Source: Delphinus delphis
Lineage: Eukaryota > Chordata > Mammalia > Artiodactyla > Delphinidae
NCBI RefSeq assembly: GCF_949987515.2
Contig: NC_082698.1
Coordinates: 27,742,070 to 27,806,069 of the forward strand
DNA: 64,000 nucleotides
Reading direction: 5' to 3'
In this document: one piece after another, positions 33,945 to 44,761 of the stretch
Numbering within the stretch: position 1 is the first letter of the stretch
Layout: the number at the start of each line of letters is the position of its first letter
The notes under the pieces: generated by a model
The model's database searches: none
Told to the model about the DNA's origin: nothing
Seen by the model: the letters and a program-made list of their open reading frames with translations, nothing else
Position numbers and translations under genes: made by a program

Positions 33945-36432
33945 TTAGATTCCATATATATGTGTTAGCACATGGTATTTGTTTTTCTCTTTCTGACTTA
34001 CTTCACTCTGTATGACAGACTCTAGGTCCATCCACCTCACTACAAATAACTCACTTTCGTTTCTTTTTATGGCTGAGTAATATTCCACTGTATATATGTG
34101 CCACATCTTCTCCATCCATTCATCTCTTGATGGACACTTAGGTTGCTCCCATGTCCTGGCTATTGTAAATAGAGCTGCAATGAACATTGTGGTACATGAC
34201 TCTTTTTGAATAATGGTTTTTCAGGGTATATGCCCGGTAGTGAGATTGCTGGGTCGTATGGTAGTTCTATTTTTAGTTTTTTAAGGAACCTCCATACTGT
34301 TCTCCATAGGGACTGTATCAATTTACATTCCCACCAACAGTGCAAGAGGGTTCCCTTTTCTCCACACCCTCTCCAGCATTTATTGTTTGTAGATTTTTTG
34401 ATGATGGCCATTCTGACTGGTGTGAGGTGATACCTCATTGTAGTTTTGATTTGCGTTTCTCTAATGATTAGTGATGTTGAGCATTCTTTTATGTGTTTGT
34501 TGGCAATCTGTATATCTTCTTTGGAGAAATGTCCACTTAGATCGTCTGCCCACTTTTGGATTGGGTTGTTTGTTTGTTTTTTTTTTTTTTTTGATATTGA
34601 ACTGGATGAGCTGCTTGTAAATTTTGGAAATTAATCCTTTGTCAGTTGCTTCATTTGCAAATATTTTCTCCCATTCTGAGGGTTGTCTTTTCGTCTTGTT
34701 TATGGTTTCCTTTGCTGTGCAAAAGCTTTTAAGTTTCATTAGGTCCCATTTGTTTATTTTGGTTTTTATTTCCATTTCTCTAGGAGGTGGGTCAAAAAGG
34801 ATCTTGCTGTGATTTATGTCATAGAGTGTTCTGCCTATGTTTTCCTTTAAGAGTTTTATAGTGTCCGGCCTTACATTTAGGTCTTTAATCCATTTTCAGT
34901 TTATTTTTGTGTATGGTGTTAGGGAGTGTTCTAATTTCATTCTTTTACATGTTGCTGTCCAGTTTTCCCAGCACCATTTATTGAAGAGGCTGTCATTTCT
35001 CCATTGTATATTCTTGCCTCCTTTATCAAAAATGAAGTGACCATATATGCATGGGTTTATCTCTGGGCCTTCTATCCTGTTCCATTGATCTATATTTCTG
35101 TTTTTGTGCCAGTACCATACTGCCTTGATTACTGTAGCTTTGTAGTATAGTGTGAAGTCCAGGAGTCTGATTCCTCCAGCTCTGTATTTCTTTCTCAAGA
35201 TGGCTTTGGCTATTTGGGGTCTTTTGTGTTTCCATACAAATTGTGAAATATTTTGTTCTAGTTCTGTGAAAAATGTCATTGGTATTTTGATAGGGATTGC
35301 ATTGAATCTGTAGTTTGCTTTGGGTAGTATAGTCATTTTCACAATGTTGATTCTTCCAATCCAAGACATGGTATATCTCTCTGTCTGTATCATCTTTAAT
35401 TTCTTTCATCAGTGTCTTACAGTTTTCTGCATACAGGTCTTTTGTCTCCTTAGGTAGGTTTATTCCTAGGTATTTTATTCTTTTTGTTACAATGGTAAAT
35501 GGGAGTGTTTCCTTAATTTCTCTTTCAGATTTTTCATCATTAGTGTATAGGAATGCAAGAGCTTTCTGTGCATTAATTTTGCATCCTGCTACTTTACCAA
35601 ATTCATTGATTAGCTCTAGTAGTTTTCTGGTAGCATCTTTAGGGTTCTCTATGTATAGTATCATGTCATCTGTAAACAGTGACAGCTTTACTTCTTCTTT
35701 TCCGAATTGGATTCCTTTTATTTCTTTTTCTTCTCTGATTGCTGTGGCTAAAACTTCCAAAACTATGTTGAATAATAGTGGTGAGAGTGGAAAACCTTGT
35801 GTTGTTCCTGATCTTAGAGGAAATTGTTTCAGTTTTTCACCATTGAGAATGATGTTGGCTGTGGGTTTGTCTTATAGGATGGAATGTCCTATAAATGTCA
35901 ATTAAGTCCATCTTGTTTAATGTATCATTTAAAGCTTGTGTTTCCTTATTTATTTTCATTTTGGATGATCTGTCCATTGGTGAAAGTGGGGTGTTAAAGT
36001 CCCCTACTATGACTGTGTTACTGTCGATTTCTCCTTTTATGGCTGTTTGCATTTGCCTTATGTATTGAGGTGCTCCTATGTTGGGTGCATAAATATTTAC
36101 AATTGTTATGTCTTCTTCTTGGATTGATCCCTTGATCATTATGTAGTGAGTGTCCTTCTTTGTCTCTTGTAATAGTCTTTATTTTTAAGTCTATTTTGTC
36201 TGATATGAGAATTGCTACTCCAGCTTTCTTTTGATTTCCATTTGCATGGAATATCTTTTTCCATCCCCTCACTTTCAGTCTGTATGTGTCCCTAGGTCTG
36301 AAGTGGGTCTCTTGTAGACAGCATATATACAGGTCTTGTTTTTGTATCCATTCAACCAGTCTGTCTTTTGGTTGGAGCATTTAATCCATTTACATTTAAG
36401 GTAGTTATTGATATGTATGTTCCTGTTACCAT
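33945..36432 (-). pseudogene. L1 ORF2 pseudogene, internally deleted
   Basis: ORF2p is the endonuclease/reverse transcriptase that nicks DNA and copies L1 RNA. Start ATG at 36432-36430; a 2-base loss about 75 bases later shifts the frame. The endonuclease part keeps 'CCLQETHF' (catalytic Glu, about 36300) and 'GDFNTPLS' (Asp and Asn, about 36000). Near 35875 the sequence jumps from the endonuclease ('IDIYRTFHP') to the late reverse transcriptase ('[15 protein letters not shown]'), skipping roughly 490 residues of the usual ~1275. The catalytic box reads FTDD at about 35676-35665 instead of the usual FADD. The C-terminal zinc-knuckle-like motif survives as CX3CX7HX4C ('[18 protein letters not shown]') at about 34375. 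The end 'HIYTVEYYSAIKRNE' is typical. Further frameshifts near 35370 and 34700. Not functional. Confidence 0.93.
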
Positions 36433-36454
36433 TTTCTTGATTGTTTTGGGTTTG

Positions 36455-37575
36455 TTATTGTAGGTCTTTTCCTTCTCTTGTGTTTCCTGTGTAGTGAAGT
36501 TCCTTTAGCATTTGTTGTAAAGTTGGTTTGGTGGTGCTGAATTCTCTTAGCTTTTGCTTGTCTGCAAAGGTTTTAACTTCTCTGTCGAGTCTGAATGAGA
36601 TCCTTTCTGGGTAGAGTAATCTTGGTTGTAGGTTTTTCCCTTTCATCACTTTAAATATGTCCTGGCACTCCCTTCTGGCTTGCAGAGCTTCTGCTGAAAG
36701 ATCAGCTGTTACTTATCGGGATTCCCTTTTATGTTATTTGTTGTTTTTCCCTTGCTGCTTTTAATATTTTTTCTTTGTATTTAATTTTTGATAGTTTGAT
36801 TAATATGTGTCTTGCCGTGTTTCTCCTTGAATTTATCCTGTATGGGACTCTCTGCGCTACCTGGACTTGACTGACTACTTCTTTTCCCATATTAGGGAAG
36901 TTTTCAACTATAATCTCTTCAAATATTTTCTCAGTCCATTTTTTTTTTTTTTGCGGTACGCAGGCCTCTCCCATTGTGGAGCACAGGCTCTGGACGCACA
37001 GGCTCAGCGGCCATGGCTCACGGGCCCAGCTGCTCCGCGGCATGTGGTATCCTCCCGGACCGGGGCACAAACCCACGTGCCCTGCATCAGCAGGTGGACT
37101 CTCAACTACTGCGCCACCAGGGAAGCCCCCCTTTCTTTTTCTCTTCTTCTTCTTGGACCCCTATAATTTGAATGTTGGTGCATTTAATGTTGTCCCATAG
37201 GTCTGTAAGACTGTCCTCAATTCTTTTCATTCTTTTTTCTTTATTCTGCTCTGCAGTAGTTATTTCCACTATTTTATCTTCCTGGTCACTTATCCGTTCT
37301 TCTGCCTCAGTTATTCTGCTATTGATTCCTTCTAGAGAATTTTAAATTTCATTTATTGTGTTGTTCATCATTGTTTGTTTGCTTTTTAGTTCTTCTAGGT
37401 CCTTGTTAAATGTTTCTTGTATTTTCTCCATTCTATTTCCAAGATTTTGGATCATCTTTACTATCATTATTCTAAATTCGTTTTCAGGTAGACTGCCTAT
37501 TTCCTCTTCATTTGTTTGGTCTGGTGGGTTTTTACCTTGCTCCTTCATCTGCTGTGTGTTTCTCTGTCTTCTCAT
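36455..37575 (-). pseudogene. L1 ORF1 pseudogene, split by SINE
   Basis: ORF1p is the RNA-binding, trimer-forming chaperone of L1 particles. The start at 37575 gives 'MRRQRNTQQMKEQGK' and then a coiled-coil-like region with heptad leucines/methionines ('RMEKIQETFNKDLEELKSKQ') up to a stop at 37342. A CHR SINE fills 36939-37128. After it comes the RNA-recognition part, 'EEIIVENFPNMGKEVVSQVQ' then 'RHILIKLSKIKYKEKIL'. A frameshift follows and then the C-terminal domain 'LLYPERISFRLDREVKTFAD' ending at 36455. Without the SINE the length is about 930 nt (310 codons), close to the usual size. Confidence 0.9.
36939..37128 (-). mobile_element. CHR SINE inside L1 ORF1
   Basis: Minus-strand cetacean-type copy: 'gggcttccctggtggcgcag' start, 'ctgcgtaccgc' end, poly(A) as T at 36939-36952. 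It shares the L1 orientation. The TSD is not clear because the target is purine/pyrimidine-rich. It must be younger than the L1. Confidence 0.95.
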
Positions 37576-38077
37576 TTTGCTTCACTTACTGTGTTTGGGG
37601 TCTCCTTTTTGCAGGCTGCAGGTTTGTAGTTCCCATTGTTTATGGTGTCTGCCCCCAGTGGCTAAGGTTGTTTCAGTGGTTGTGTAGGCTTCCTGGTGGA
37701 GGGGACTGGTGCCTGTGTTCTGGTGGATGAGGCTGGATCTTGTCTTTCTGGTGGGCAGGACCACGTCTAGTGGTGTGTTTTGGGGTGTCTGTGACCTTAT
37801 TATGATTTTAGGCAGCCTCTCTGCTAATGGGTGGGGTTGTGTTCTTGTCTTGCTAGTTGTTTGGCATGGGGTGTCCAGCACTGTAGCTTGCTGGTCTTTG
37901 AGTGGAGCTGGGTCCTAGCGTTGAGATGAAGATCTTTGGGAAAGCTTTTGCCGTTTGATATTATGTGGAGCCAGGAGGTCTCTGGTGGACCAATGTCCTG
38001 AACTCGGCTCTCCCACCTCAGAGGCACAGGCCTGACATCTTGGCTGGAGCACCAAGACCCTGTCAGCCACATGGCTC

Positions 38078-38214
38078 AGAAGAAAAGGGAGAAAGAAAGA
38101 AAAGAAAGAAAGAAAGGAAGAAAGGAAGGAAGGAAGGAAGGAAGGAAGGAAGGAGGAAGGAAGGAAGGGAGGAGAGAGAGAGAGAGAAGAAGAAAGAAAG
38201 AAAGAAAGAAAAAG
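38078..38214. repeat. (GAAA)n/(GGAA)n tract in L1 5' UTR
   Basis: Almost pure purine on the plus strand for about 135 bp. Units run GAAA, GGAA, GA and GAAA again. Confidence 0.95.
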
Positions 38215-39810
38215 GTTACTAAAATAAAAAATAATTATTAAAAATAAAAAAATTTTAAAGTAATAAAAAAAGACAAAAGAAGAAAGAAAGAAGAGAGCAA
38301 CAAAACCAAAAAACAAATCCACCACTGATAACAAGTCCTAAAAACTATACTAAAAAAAAACCCAATAGACAGAACCCTAGGGCAAATGGTAAAAGCAAAG
38401 CTATACAGACAAAATCACACAAAGAAGCATAAACATACACACAAAAAGAGAAAAAGGAAAATATATATATATATATAAAGAAAGGAGGAAGAGAGCAACT
38501 AAATCAATAAACCAATCTACCAATGATAATAAACTCTAAATACTAAACGAAGATAAACCTAAAGCCAGGAACAAATTAGATGCAGGAAGCAAACCCCAAG
38601 TCTACAGTTGCTCCCAGAGTCCACCATCTCAATTTTCGGATGATTCGCTGTCTATTCAGGTATTCCAGAGATGCAGGGTACATCAAGTTGATTGTGGAGC
38701 TTTTATCCGCTGCCCCTGAGGCTGCTGGGAGAAATTTCCCTTTCTCGTCTTTGTTCGCACAGCTCCTGGGGTTCACAAGAAAGCTTTGGATTTGGCCCTG
38801 CCTTTGCGTGTAGGTCACCTGAGGGCGTCTGTTCTTCGCTCAGACAGGACAGGGTTAAAGGAGCCGCTGATTCGGGGGCTCTGGCTCACTCAGGCCGTGG
38901 GGGAGGGAGGGGCACGGAGTGCGCGGCGGGTCTGCAGCGGCAGACACCGGCGTGACGTTGCACCAGCCTGAGGCGCCGTGTGTTCTTCCGCGGAAGTTGT
39001 CCCTGGATCATGGGACCCTGGCAGTGGCGGGCTGCACACGCTCCCAGGAGGGGAGGTGAGGGCAGTGACCTGTGCTTGCACACAGGCTTCTTGGTGGCTC
39101 CAGCAGCAGCCTTAGCGTCTCATGCCCGTCTCTGGTGTCTGCGCTGATAGCCATGGCTCGCGCCTATATCTGGAGCTCGTTTAAGCGGTGCTCTGAATTC
39201 CCTCTCCTCACGCACCTGGAAACAGTGGTCTCTTGCCTCTTCGGCAGCTCCAGACTTTTTCCCGGACTCCCTCTCGGCTAGCTGTGGCGCACTAGCCCCC
39301 TTCACGCTGTGTTCACGCAGCAAACCCCAGTCCTCTCCCTGGGGTCTGACCTCCGAAGCCCGAGCCTCAGCTCCCAGCCCCTGCCCGTCCCGGCGGCTGA
39401 GCAGACAAGCCTCTCGGGCTGGTGAGTGCTCGGCACCGATCCTCAGTGAGGGAATCTCTCCACTTGCCCTCTGCACCCCTGTTGTTTCGCTCTCCTCCGT
39501 GGCTCTGAAGCTTCCCTCCCCCCTCTCCGCCCAGCCACCGTCTCCGCCAGTGAAGGGGCTTCCTAGTGTGTGGAAACTTTTCTTCCTTCACAGCTCCCTC
39601 CCAGAGGTGCAGGTCCCGTCCCTAATCTTTTGTCTCTGTTTTTCCTTTTTTCTTTTGCCCTACCCAGGTACATGGGGAGTTTCTTGCCTTTTGGGAGGTC
39701 TGAGGTCTTCTGCCAGCGTTCAGTAGGTGTTCTGTAGGAGCTGTTCCACATGTAGATGTATTTCTGATGCATTTGTGGGGAGGAAGGTGATCTCCACGTC
39801 TTACTCCTCT

Positions 39811-39819
39811 GCCATCTTG
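39811..39819 (-). promoter_or_regulatory. YY1 motif at L1 5' end
   Basis: The minus strand reads CAAGATGGC, a consensus YY1 core, about 11 bases inside the element. In mammalian L1 this site positions transcription at the first base. Confidence 0.75.
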
Positions 39820-39841
39820 AAGGTCTGTAACTTCTTAAGTT

Positions 39842-41358
39842 GTATGACATTTTGTTCTCTTAAATTGTATGACATTTTGTTCTCATTCTTGGATCACTTG
39901 CTCTGGGGGAAGCCAACTGCCCTGCTGGGGGCACACTCAGCAGCCCTATTGTGATCATCTTCTTTTCAAAATCATTTAATGTTATAAATTACCTTTCAGG
40001 TACTGCTTTAGCTGTGTCACATGTGTGGTGTATTTATGTCACTCAGTTCTACATATTTTTGAATTCTAGAGAATATATACTTTGTAATGTTGGGTATCTT
40101 CTAGGTATGTCCATTAGATTAAATTGTGAATTACGTTCTTCAGAATTGTTAAAACTTCTTGATGAATTGATCTTCTTTATCTTAAGTAATGCTTTTTTGC
40201 TTTAAAGTTTGTCAGATATTAATATAGTTGTTGTTACTGTTGGCCTGGTATTTTTTTCCATCTTTTTACTTCAAAACTTTCTGTGTCCTTATGATTTATG
40301 TCTCTCTTGTAAAAACTCATATAGATAAATTTACTTTTAATCAATCTATCTTTGCTTTAACTGGGATTGTTTAATCCATTTACTATGATTACCGACATAT
40401 TTGAATTTCCTTCTATGTGATTTTTATCTGTTCCACCTTCCCCACATGTATCTTTTTCTATCTTTTCTTGCCTCTTTTAAAGGGATTGAATATTTTTTCA
40501 TTCCTTATTTCCCTGTAGTAACTTAGAAATCATACACTTTCTCTGTTCTTTTAGTGTTTACCCTTGAAATTTTATTATCCATATTCAACTTTTCAAAGTC
40601 CCAAGGTAATCAGTGTAAACCACACCTGCCAATAAAAGACTGTAGAAGGGCTTCCCTGGTGGCGCAGTGGTTGAGAGTCCACCTGCCGATGCAGGGTACA
40701 CGGGTTTGTGCCCCGGTCTGGGAAGATCCCACATGCCGCGGAGCAGCTGGGCCCGTGAGCCATGCCGCTGAGCCTGTGTGTCCGGAGCCTGTGCTCCGCA
40801 ACGGGAGAGGCCACAACAGTGAGAGGCCCGTGTACTGCAAAAAAAAAAAAAAAAAGACTGTAGAAAGCTTTGACTCCAATTATCTTCCTTCCAATTTATA
40901 TGCTATTATTTTCATGCACTTTAATTCCGTCTTGTTTTATTTAAACCCCATAAGACATTGTCATTATTATTTAATCTAGTTATTGTTTTTTTAGAGTCAC
41001 CCACGTATTTACCACTTTCTTTGCTAATTATTTTATCTGTGGTCTCAAAAAACATCATTTTCCTTCTACCTGCATTACAACCTTTAGAATTCCTGTAGTG
41101 TGTTGGCAAACTCAGTTTTTGTTTGAAATATTTTTGTTTCATTCTTGTTTTTGAAAGATAGCTTTACTAAATATATATTCTAGCTTTATAATTATTTTAT
41201 TTGAGCATATAAATATGTTATCGTTTTCTGGCTTCCATTGTTCCTTCTGAAATGTCAGCTGTAAATCTAATAATCTTTCTTTTGAAAGTAGTGACTTTCT
41301 GTCTGCTTTTAAGACAGTCTTTTTGTCTTGGGTGTTCTGCAGCTACGCTGTGCTGTTT
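39842..41358 (-). mobile_element. Old L1, 5' continuation (endonuclease/ORF1 region)
   Basis: The plus strand has 'ccatttactatgattaccg', 'tttgtctctcttgtaaaaac'-like, 'gggattgtttaatccattt', 'gtcagctgtaaatctaataatc' and 'ttgtcttgggtgttctgc'. These match the antisense endonuclease and ORF1 C-terminal parts of an old L1, plausibly the same element as 32155-33518. A 25-bp tandem duplication opens the stretch (39841-39884). A CHR SINE sits at 40648-40851. Confidence 0.6.
40648..40851 (+). mobile_element. CHR SINE, cetacean-type
   Basis: A box 'tggcgcagtgg' at 40660-40670; the B box is 'ggtttgtgccc' at 40703-40713 (one change from consensus). Perfect 14-bp TSD 'aaaagactgtagaa' at 40634-40647 and 40852-40865, with a 17-A tail. 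Likely one of the younger copies. Confidence 0.96.
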
Positions 41359-41377
41359 CTAAAGGTGGGTTTCTTTT

Positions 41378-41477
41378 CTCTTTTTTTTTGGCCACACTAC
41401 TTGCAGAATCTTAGGTCCATGACCAGAGATCAGCAGTGAAGGTGCAGTGTCCTAACCACTGGACCACCAGGGAATTC
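41378..41477 (-). mobile_element. Short CHR SINE
   Basis: 'ggaattccctggtggtccag' start on the minus strand, about 100 bp. Perfect 19-bp TSD 'ctaaaggtgggtttctttt' at 41359-41377 and 41478-41496. Confidence 0.95.
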
Positions 41478-41496
41478 CTAAAGGTGGGTTTCTTTT

Positions 41497-41919
41497 TTAA
41501 AAAATTTATTTTATTGACATATACAGCAAAGTGATTTAGTTATACATATTTATGCATTCTTTTTCATATGTTTTTATATTATGGTTTATCACAGGATATT
41601 GAATATAGTTCCCTGTGCTATAGAATAGGACCTTGTTGTTTATCCATTCTCTATATGATAGTTTGCATCTGCTAATCCCAGACTCTCAATCCATCACTCC
41701 CCTCCCCCTCCCTTGGCAACCACACGTCTGTTCTCTATGTCTGTGAGTCTGTTTCTGTTTTGCAGATAAGTTCATTTGTGTCATATTTTAGATTCCACAA
41801 ATAAGTGATATTTATCTTTCTCTTTCTGACTTACTTCACTCAGTATGATAATCTCTAGGTCCATTTATGTTGTTGCAAATGGCATTATTTCATTCTTTTT
41901 TATGGCTGAGTAGTACTCT

Positions 41920-41963
<44 letters not shown>

Positions 41964-42078
41964 CACACACATATATATATATATACACTACATCTTCTTT
42001 ATCCATTTATCTGTCGATGGACATTTAGCTTGCTTCCATGTCTTGGCTACTGTAAATAACTATGCCACATTCTTGAAT
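41497..42078 (-). mobile_element. L1, 3' UTR and ORF2 end
   Basis: 'cagcaaagtgatttagttatac', 'gttccctgtgctatagaatag', 'cttactt cactcagtatgat'-type phrasing and 'atctgtcgatggacatttag' are the antisense 3' end of a cetartiodactyl L1. 5'-truncated near 42078. A GT/TA microsatellite has grown at 41922-41988. Confidence 0.88.
41922..41988. repeat. (GT)n(AC)n(AT)n compound microsatellite
   Basis: About 19 GT units, then CA and TA units, inside the L1 fragment. It replaces part of ORF2. Confidence 0.95.
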
Positions 42079-42865
42079 ATCATCTAGTTTAAAGGTTCCT
42101 CGGTTCTGTTTACTTTTTCCCCATCTCAACTTTGAAGAGCTTTACCCCCAAAGCTCACTTTTAGTCTTAATAACTTCTCACTAAACTGTGCTTTCACTGT
42201 TATCCATTCAACCTTCTTCTGGGTTGTTGGAATCCTAGACCTTGTGCCTGTAACATGCTTTGTGTGGAGTTTAAGCTAAACCACAGATGAGCCAGTCAAG
42301 TTTAGGAGCTTTTCTAGGATCTGTGTCCTTTAGCTATTTCACTTCTCATTTGAACTTACAGATTCTTGAAAACTCCAAGGATTTTCACAAAAGTCTCTTA
42401 TAAAAACACATGTAGAACCTATCAAAAAAGAGATTAAGAAAGAGGTGGGGGTGACATGAGGACTGCTCTTTTTAAGGCAGGTACTTATAAGTTGAGTTTT
42501 TCTTATGTAGGCATTATTTCAAGCAGTAGTGTTTGTGTCCAATATTGGGCTCACAGATGAAGCCTGAGACAGAGAATTTGACAAGGACAAAAGAGAACAA
42601 CAATGTTAGAAAATGTGAAGAGTAAAACTGGTGTTAAGAGGGCCTAATAACAAATTTATTCCTGACTATAAAAAGACAATTTAATGATTCTATTGAGGAC
42701 CAAATGGGAAAAGACAGCAATTGCTTTAGAAAGGATTTAGTCTGGATATTAGGAAGACTGTTCTGACAACTAAAAGATATTGATGCTGGAATTCATTTTC
42801 AGAAAAATGGTGAGATCTTCTCTGGAGATATTTAAAGAGAGTACAATCTGCTCTCTTTTCAAACT
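42079..42865. other. Unassigned; start may be old L1
   Basis: The first 150 bp ('aaggttcctcggttctgtttac') may continue the old minus L1. The rest is unassigned. Confidence 0.35.
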
Positions 42866-42875
42866 GCTTGAAGGT

Positions 42876-43640
42876 GGTTCATTCATTCATTCAACACACA
42901 TATAATGAGTGGCTGTGTTGTTCTAGATGCTCTTCTATGCACAAGGGATATAGTGCTCAAAAAGTAGGAATGAACTCTTTGTCATAGGACTTACATTACA
43001 GAGGTGGTGATGGTGGGGGAGATGGATAATGAATAAATGACAAAGCAATTTCAGATGATACGTGCTATAAAGCAAGATAATTAATAAGAAATGACTAGAG
43101 ACCTACTTTAGATCAGGTGGTGATGGAAGGCATTTCTGCAGAGGGGATGTATGAAATGAGACATGAAAGACAGGAAAGAGGCATCTCGCATGGATCCACG
43201 GAGGAGCAGTCCAGTGAATGGAACAGTAGATGCAAAGGTCCAGAGGTAGGAACAAGTTGGGCAGGTTTATGGAACGAAAAGAAGACCTGTAAGGCTGAAG
43301 CATAGTAAGCAAAGATGGGGAGAATAGTTGGAGATAAGGTCAAAGAGGTAGAATAAACTAAATCAGGAAGAGCCTTCAAGATATTTGGATTTGATTCTAA
43401 GAGAAATGGGAAGCCGTAGGAAGGTTTTAAGCAGGGGAGTATTGTGATATGGTTTATATTATTGAAAAATGTATTCTGGCTGTTGTGTGAAGAATGCATT
43501 AGAAGAATGATAGAATAGAAGCAGGGAAAACCATTTAGGAGACTGCTGTGGAGGTCCAGGTGGAAGATGATGGTGGCTTGGCCAATGATGTTAGCAGCAG
43601 ATGTAAAGAAAAGTAGACAGATCCAAAGATTTTTTCCAAT
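42876..43640 (-). mobile_element. L2 LINE, antisense with tail
   Basis: Starts on the plus strand with the antisense L2 tail 'ttcattcattcattcaacac'. It then has 'gaaggcatttctgcagagggg', 'gcaaaggtccagaggtagg', 'gaagagccttcaagatatttgg', 'gggaagccgtaggaagg', 'ttctggctgttgtgtgaag', 'ggaggtccaggtggaagatg' and 'gatggtggcttggcc'. A long, orderly L2 copy with its 3' end intact. Confidence 0.85.
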
Positions 43641-43929
43641 ACATTGGTTCTATGATTTTCAGAGGAAATTAATTTTTTATTTCAAAAAAAAAATAATGTA
43701 GGCATGCAAGAAACACAAAAGTTTAACTTTTAGTGCCTATGATTTCACAATGGCTTGTACACTTAACATTGTTTGCAGATGGGAAAGACATTCTTTAAAA
43801 CGAGAGCACTGATGAAATCAGTGTCATACTGGTGTTATGGAATGGCCTCGATGGAGATGCATTCTCTGCTTTGTACATTGACAAAGACCCTTTTCTTCTT
43901 CTCAGTCCTCTGCAGTCATAGCTTATTAG
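43641..43929. other. Unassigned non-coding sequence
   Basis: No repeat or gene recognised between two L2 pieces. Confidence 0.4.
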
Positions 43930-44087
43930 TGATAATGCTGGAAAGATAATTTATGGCACATCATGCAGAACCTTGTATAATAGGCTAAGGACACCATATT
44001 TTATTTTGTAGGGGGAGTCATGGAAGATTTTTCTGAACAGAGGAATACGTATGATTAAAAACTTTTATTAAAAATGTTAATTTGGTA

Positions 44088-44294
44088 GGCTTCTCTGGTA
44101 GCGCAGTGGTTGAGAGTCTGCCTGCTGATGCAGGGGACACAGGTTCGTGCCCCAGTTCGGGAAGATCCCACATGCCGTGGAGTGGCTAGGCCCATGAGCC
44201 ATGGCCGCTGAGCCTGCGCGTCCGGAGCCTGTGCTCCGCAACGGGAGAGGCCACAACAGGGAGAGGCCCGCGTACCGCAAAAAAAAAAAAAAAA
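44088..44294 (+). mobile_element. CHR SINE, cetacean-type
   Basis: 'ggcttctctggtagcgcagtgg' to 'cccgcgtaccgc' plus 17 A. Perfect 12-bp TSD 'gttaatttggta' at 44076-44087 and 44295-44306. Confidence 0.96.
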
Positions 44295-44394
44295 GTTAAT
44301 TTGGTAAATAATGGATCAAAGCGGAGAGATCCTGGAGATAAGAGAATCACTTATAAAACTCTTGCAATTACCCAGGAAAGAAGTAATAAGGCTT

Positions 44395-44761
44395 GGGCTT
44401 CCCTGGTGGCGCGGTGGTTAAGAATCTGCCTGCCAATGAAGGGGACACGGTTCGAGCCCTGGTCCGGGAAGATCCCACATGCTGCGGAGCAACTAAGCCC
44501 GAGCACCACAGCTACTGAGCCTGCGCTCTAGAGCCTGTGAGCCACAACTACTGAGCTCACGAGCCACAGCTACTGAGCCCGTGTGCCGCAACTACTGAAG
44601 CCCACGTGCCTAGAGCCTGTGCTCCGCAACAAGAGAAGCCACCGCAACGAGAAGCCCGCACACTGCAATGAAGAGTAGCCCCTGCTCACCGCAACTAGAG
44701 AAAGCCCGCGCGCAGCAACCAAAACCCGATGCAGCCATAAATAAATAAGTTAAAAAAAAAA
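44395..44761 (+). mobile_element. CHR SINE, long form
   Basis: 'gggcttccctggtggcgcgg' to 'gcagccataaataaataag', with an expanded set of 'ctactgagcc' units. Imperfect TSD 'taataaggctt' / 'gaataaagctt' at 44384-44394 and 44762-44772. Same orientation as the SINE 100 bp upstream. Confidence 0.94.

Larger units (their letters stand above)
33568..39830 (-). mobile_element. L1 with complete ends, inactivated
   Basis: Non-LTR retrotransposon on the minus strand: 5' UTR (39830 to 37576), ORF1 (37575 to 36455), ORF2 (36432 to 33945) and 3' UTR (33944 to 33568). Perfect 11-bp TSD 'cttcttaagtt' at 33557-33567 and 39831-39841. It is not 5'-truncated: its 5' end carries 'cttcaagatggcagagg', a YY1-type start as in active mammalian L1s. 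Inactivation is by stops and frameshifts, a CHR SINE inside ORF1 (36939-37128) and an ORF2 deletion near 35875. Adding back the deletion (estimated 1.4-1.5 kb) and removing the SINE suggests an original size near 7.5 kb. The 3' end has almost no poly(A) left. It landed in an older minus-strand L1. Confidence 0.95.
37576..39830 (-). promoter_or_regulatory. L1 5' UTR / internal promoter
   Basis: About 2.25 kb upstream of ORF1, longer than the ~0.9 kb of human L1. The distal part (38690-39620) is GC- and CpG-rich, in contrast to the AT-rich window. The part near ORF1 carries a long GAAA/GGAA tract and AT-rich DNA. A YY1 motif lies at the extreme 5' end. Antisense open frames (e.g. 38580-38813, plus) have no recognised product. 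Confidence 0.85.

Noticed and set aside
35026..35760. Longest open frame in the window (244 codons)
   Set aside because: It is the L1 ORF2 reverse-transcriptase remnant, not a host gene.
38078..38214. Regular short repeats that could suggest an array
   Set aside because: Tetranucleotide microsatellite without spacers; not a CRISPR array, and the genome is mammalian.
40648..40720. A and B boxes suggesting a tRNA gene
   Set aside because: They belong to the tRNA-derived head of a SINE; the cloverleaf is not preserved.
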